This document shows, piece by piece, positions 6,947 through 7,927 of a stretch of 7,927 bases of DNA. The stretch is from an uncultured Planctomycetaceae bacterium (GTDB lineage: Bacteria > Planctomycetota > Planctomycetia > Pirellulales > Lacipirellulaceae). How positions within the stretch are numbered: the first letter of the stretch is position 1; each line of letters begins with the position of its first letter. The position numbers and the translations under genes were made by a program. Under the pieces are notes generated by a model. The model was not told the origin of the DNA. It saw nothing but the letters and a program-made list of their open reading frames with translations, and made no database searches. The stretch spans positions 1-7,927 of the forward strand of contig CALMBE010000586.1 of NCBI GenBank assembly GCA_937860165.1, in the 5' to 3' direction.

Positions 6947-7124
6947 GAGAATGAATAATGGAGAAAGAACAATATCGACACTGCCCTGGGTGGGCAGGCC
7001 ACACGCTTTCGAAAATCCCCCACCTCCAGTTTAGTCAGGCGGCCGTGGGGGGTAAAGCTAAGAGCGAATAGGGATCAGCAACGCAGCCGGTGCTGATTTT
7101 GCCGATTGGGATCGGTTATCCGGT

Positions 7125-7927
<803 letters not shown>

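Larger units (their letters stand above)
6859..7124. other. Intergenic region between the alpha-oxoamine synthase and the secretion operon
   Basis: This 266-base gap has no convincing reading frame. It must hold the 3' end signal of the synthase gene and probably the promoter of the WXG100 operon. On the - strand a weak sigma70-like pair is TTTACC (7056-7051) and TAAACT (7033-7028) with a 17-base spacer; each box matches consensus at only four of six bases, so it is a guess. A small inverted repeat CCGAT-4-ATCGG (7102-7115) follows the synthase stop but has no T tract. The strongest structure is the 8-base inverted repeat annotated separately at 6918-6946. Confidence 0.5.

Noticed and set aside
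7102..7115. Possible terminator hairpin after the alpha-oxoamine synthase
   Set aside because: The stem is only five pairs and there is no T tract on the - strand after it.

Overview
The window joins two unrelated pieces of bacterial DNA. Bases 1 to about 2000 are GC-rich (42 G/C of 60 in 421-480) and read on the + strand. They resemble an actinobacterial chromosome, perhaps of the Acidimicrobiia type. From about 2004 to the end the DNA is closer to balanced (30 G/C of 60 in 4681-4740) and every gene is on the - strand. The protein types there (a WXG100 protein close to planctomycete sequences and an EssC-like FtsK/SpoIIIE ATPase with long coiled coils) suggest a Planctomycetes bacterium. Two conserved genes are each cut mid-domain at the same point, about 1998-2006. 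No mobile element, repeat or attachment site is visible there. The simplest reading is a chimeric join (assembly or construction), not a natural locus.

Left piece (+): the 3' end of a beta-keto acid cleavage enzyme (BKACE), a complete CitA-type citrate synthase, and the first 172 or so residues of a 3-hydroxyacyl-CoA-dehydrogenase-family protein resembling L-carnitine dehydrogenase. The dehydrogenase and BKACE fit consecutive steps of carnitine breakdown: carnitine to 3-dehydrocarnitine, then acetyl-CoA-dependent cleavage. The citrate synthase between them could turn over the resulting acetyl-CoA. The genes are closely packed (34 bases, then 0 bases apart) and look like one operon.

Right piece (-), in transcription order: the 3' part of a PLP-dependent alpha-oxoamine synthase (7927-7125); a 266-base gap with inverted repeats; then a four-gene cluster. 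The cluster is a WXG100 protein (6858-6586), an unrecognised 181-residue helical protein with four cysteines (6535-5990), a 74-residue protein with a W-x-D turn like a minimal WXG100 (5986-5762), and a large membrane-anchored FtsK/EssC-like ATPase (5735 to the junction). This looks like a type VII (Ess/Wss-like) secretion module. It has a simplified architecture: no FHA domain, long coiled coils either side of two membrane helices, and a canonical P-loop only in the middle of three ATPase modules. No EccB, EccD, YukD or EsaA-like gene is in view. It is the most interesting biology here, but the export function is inferred from family and context.
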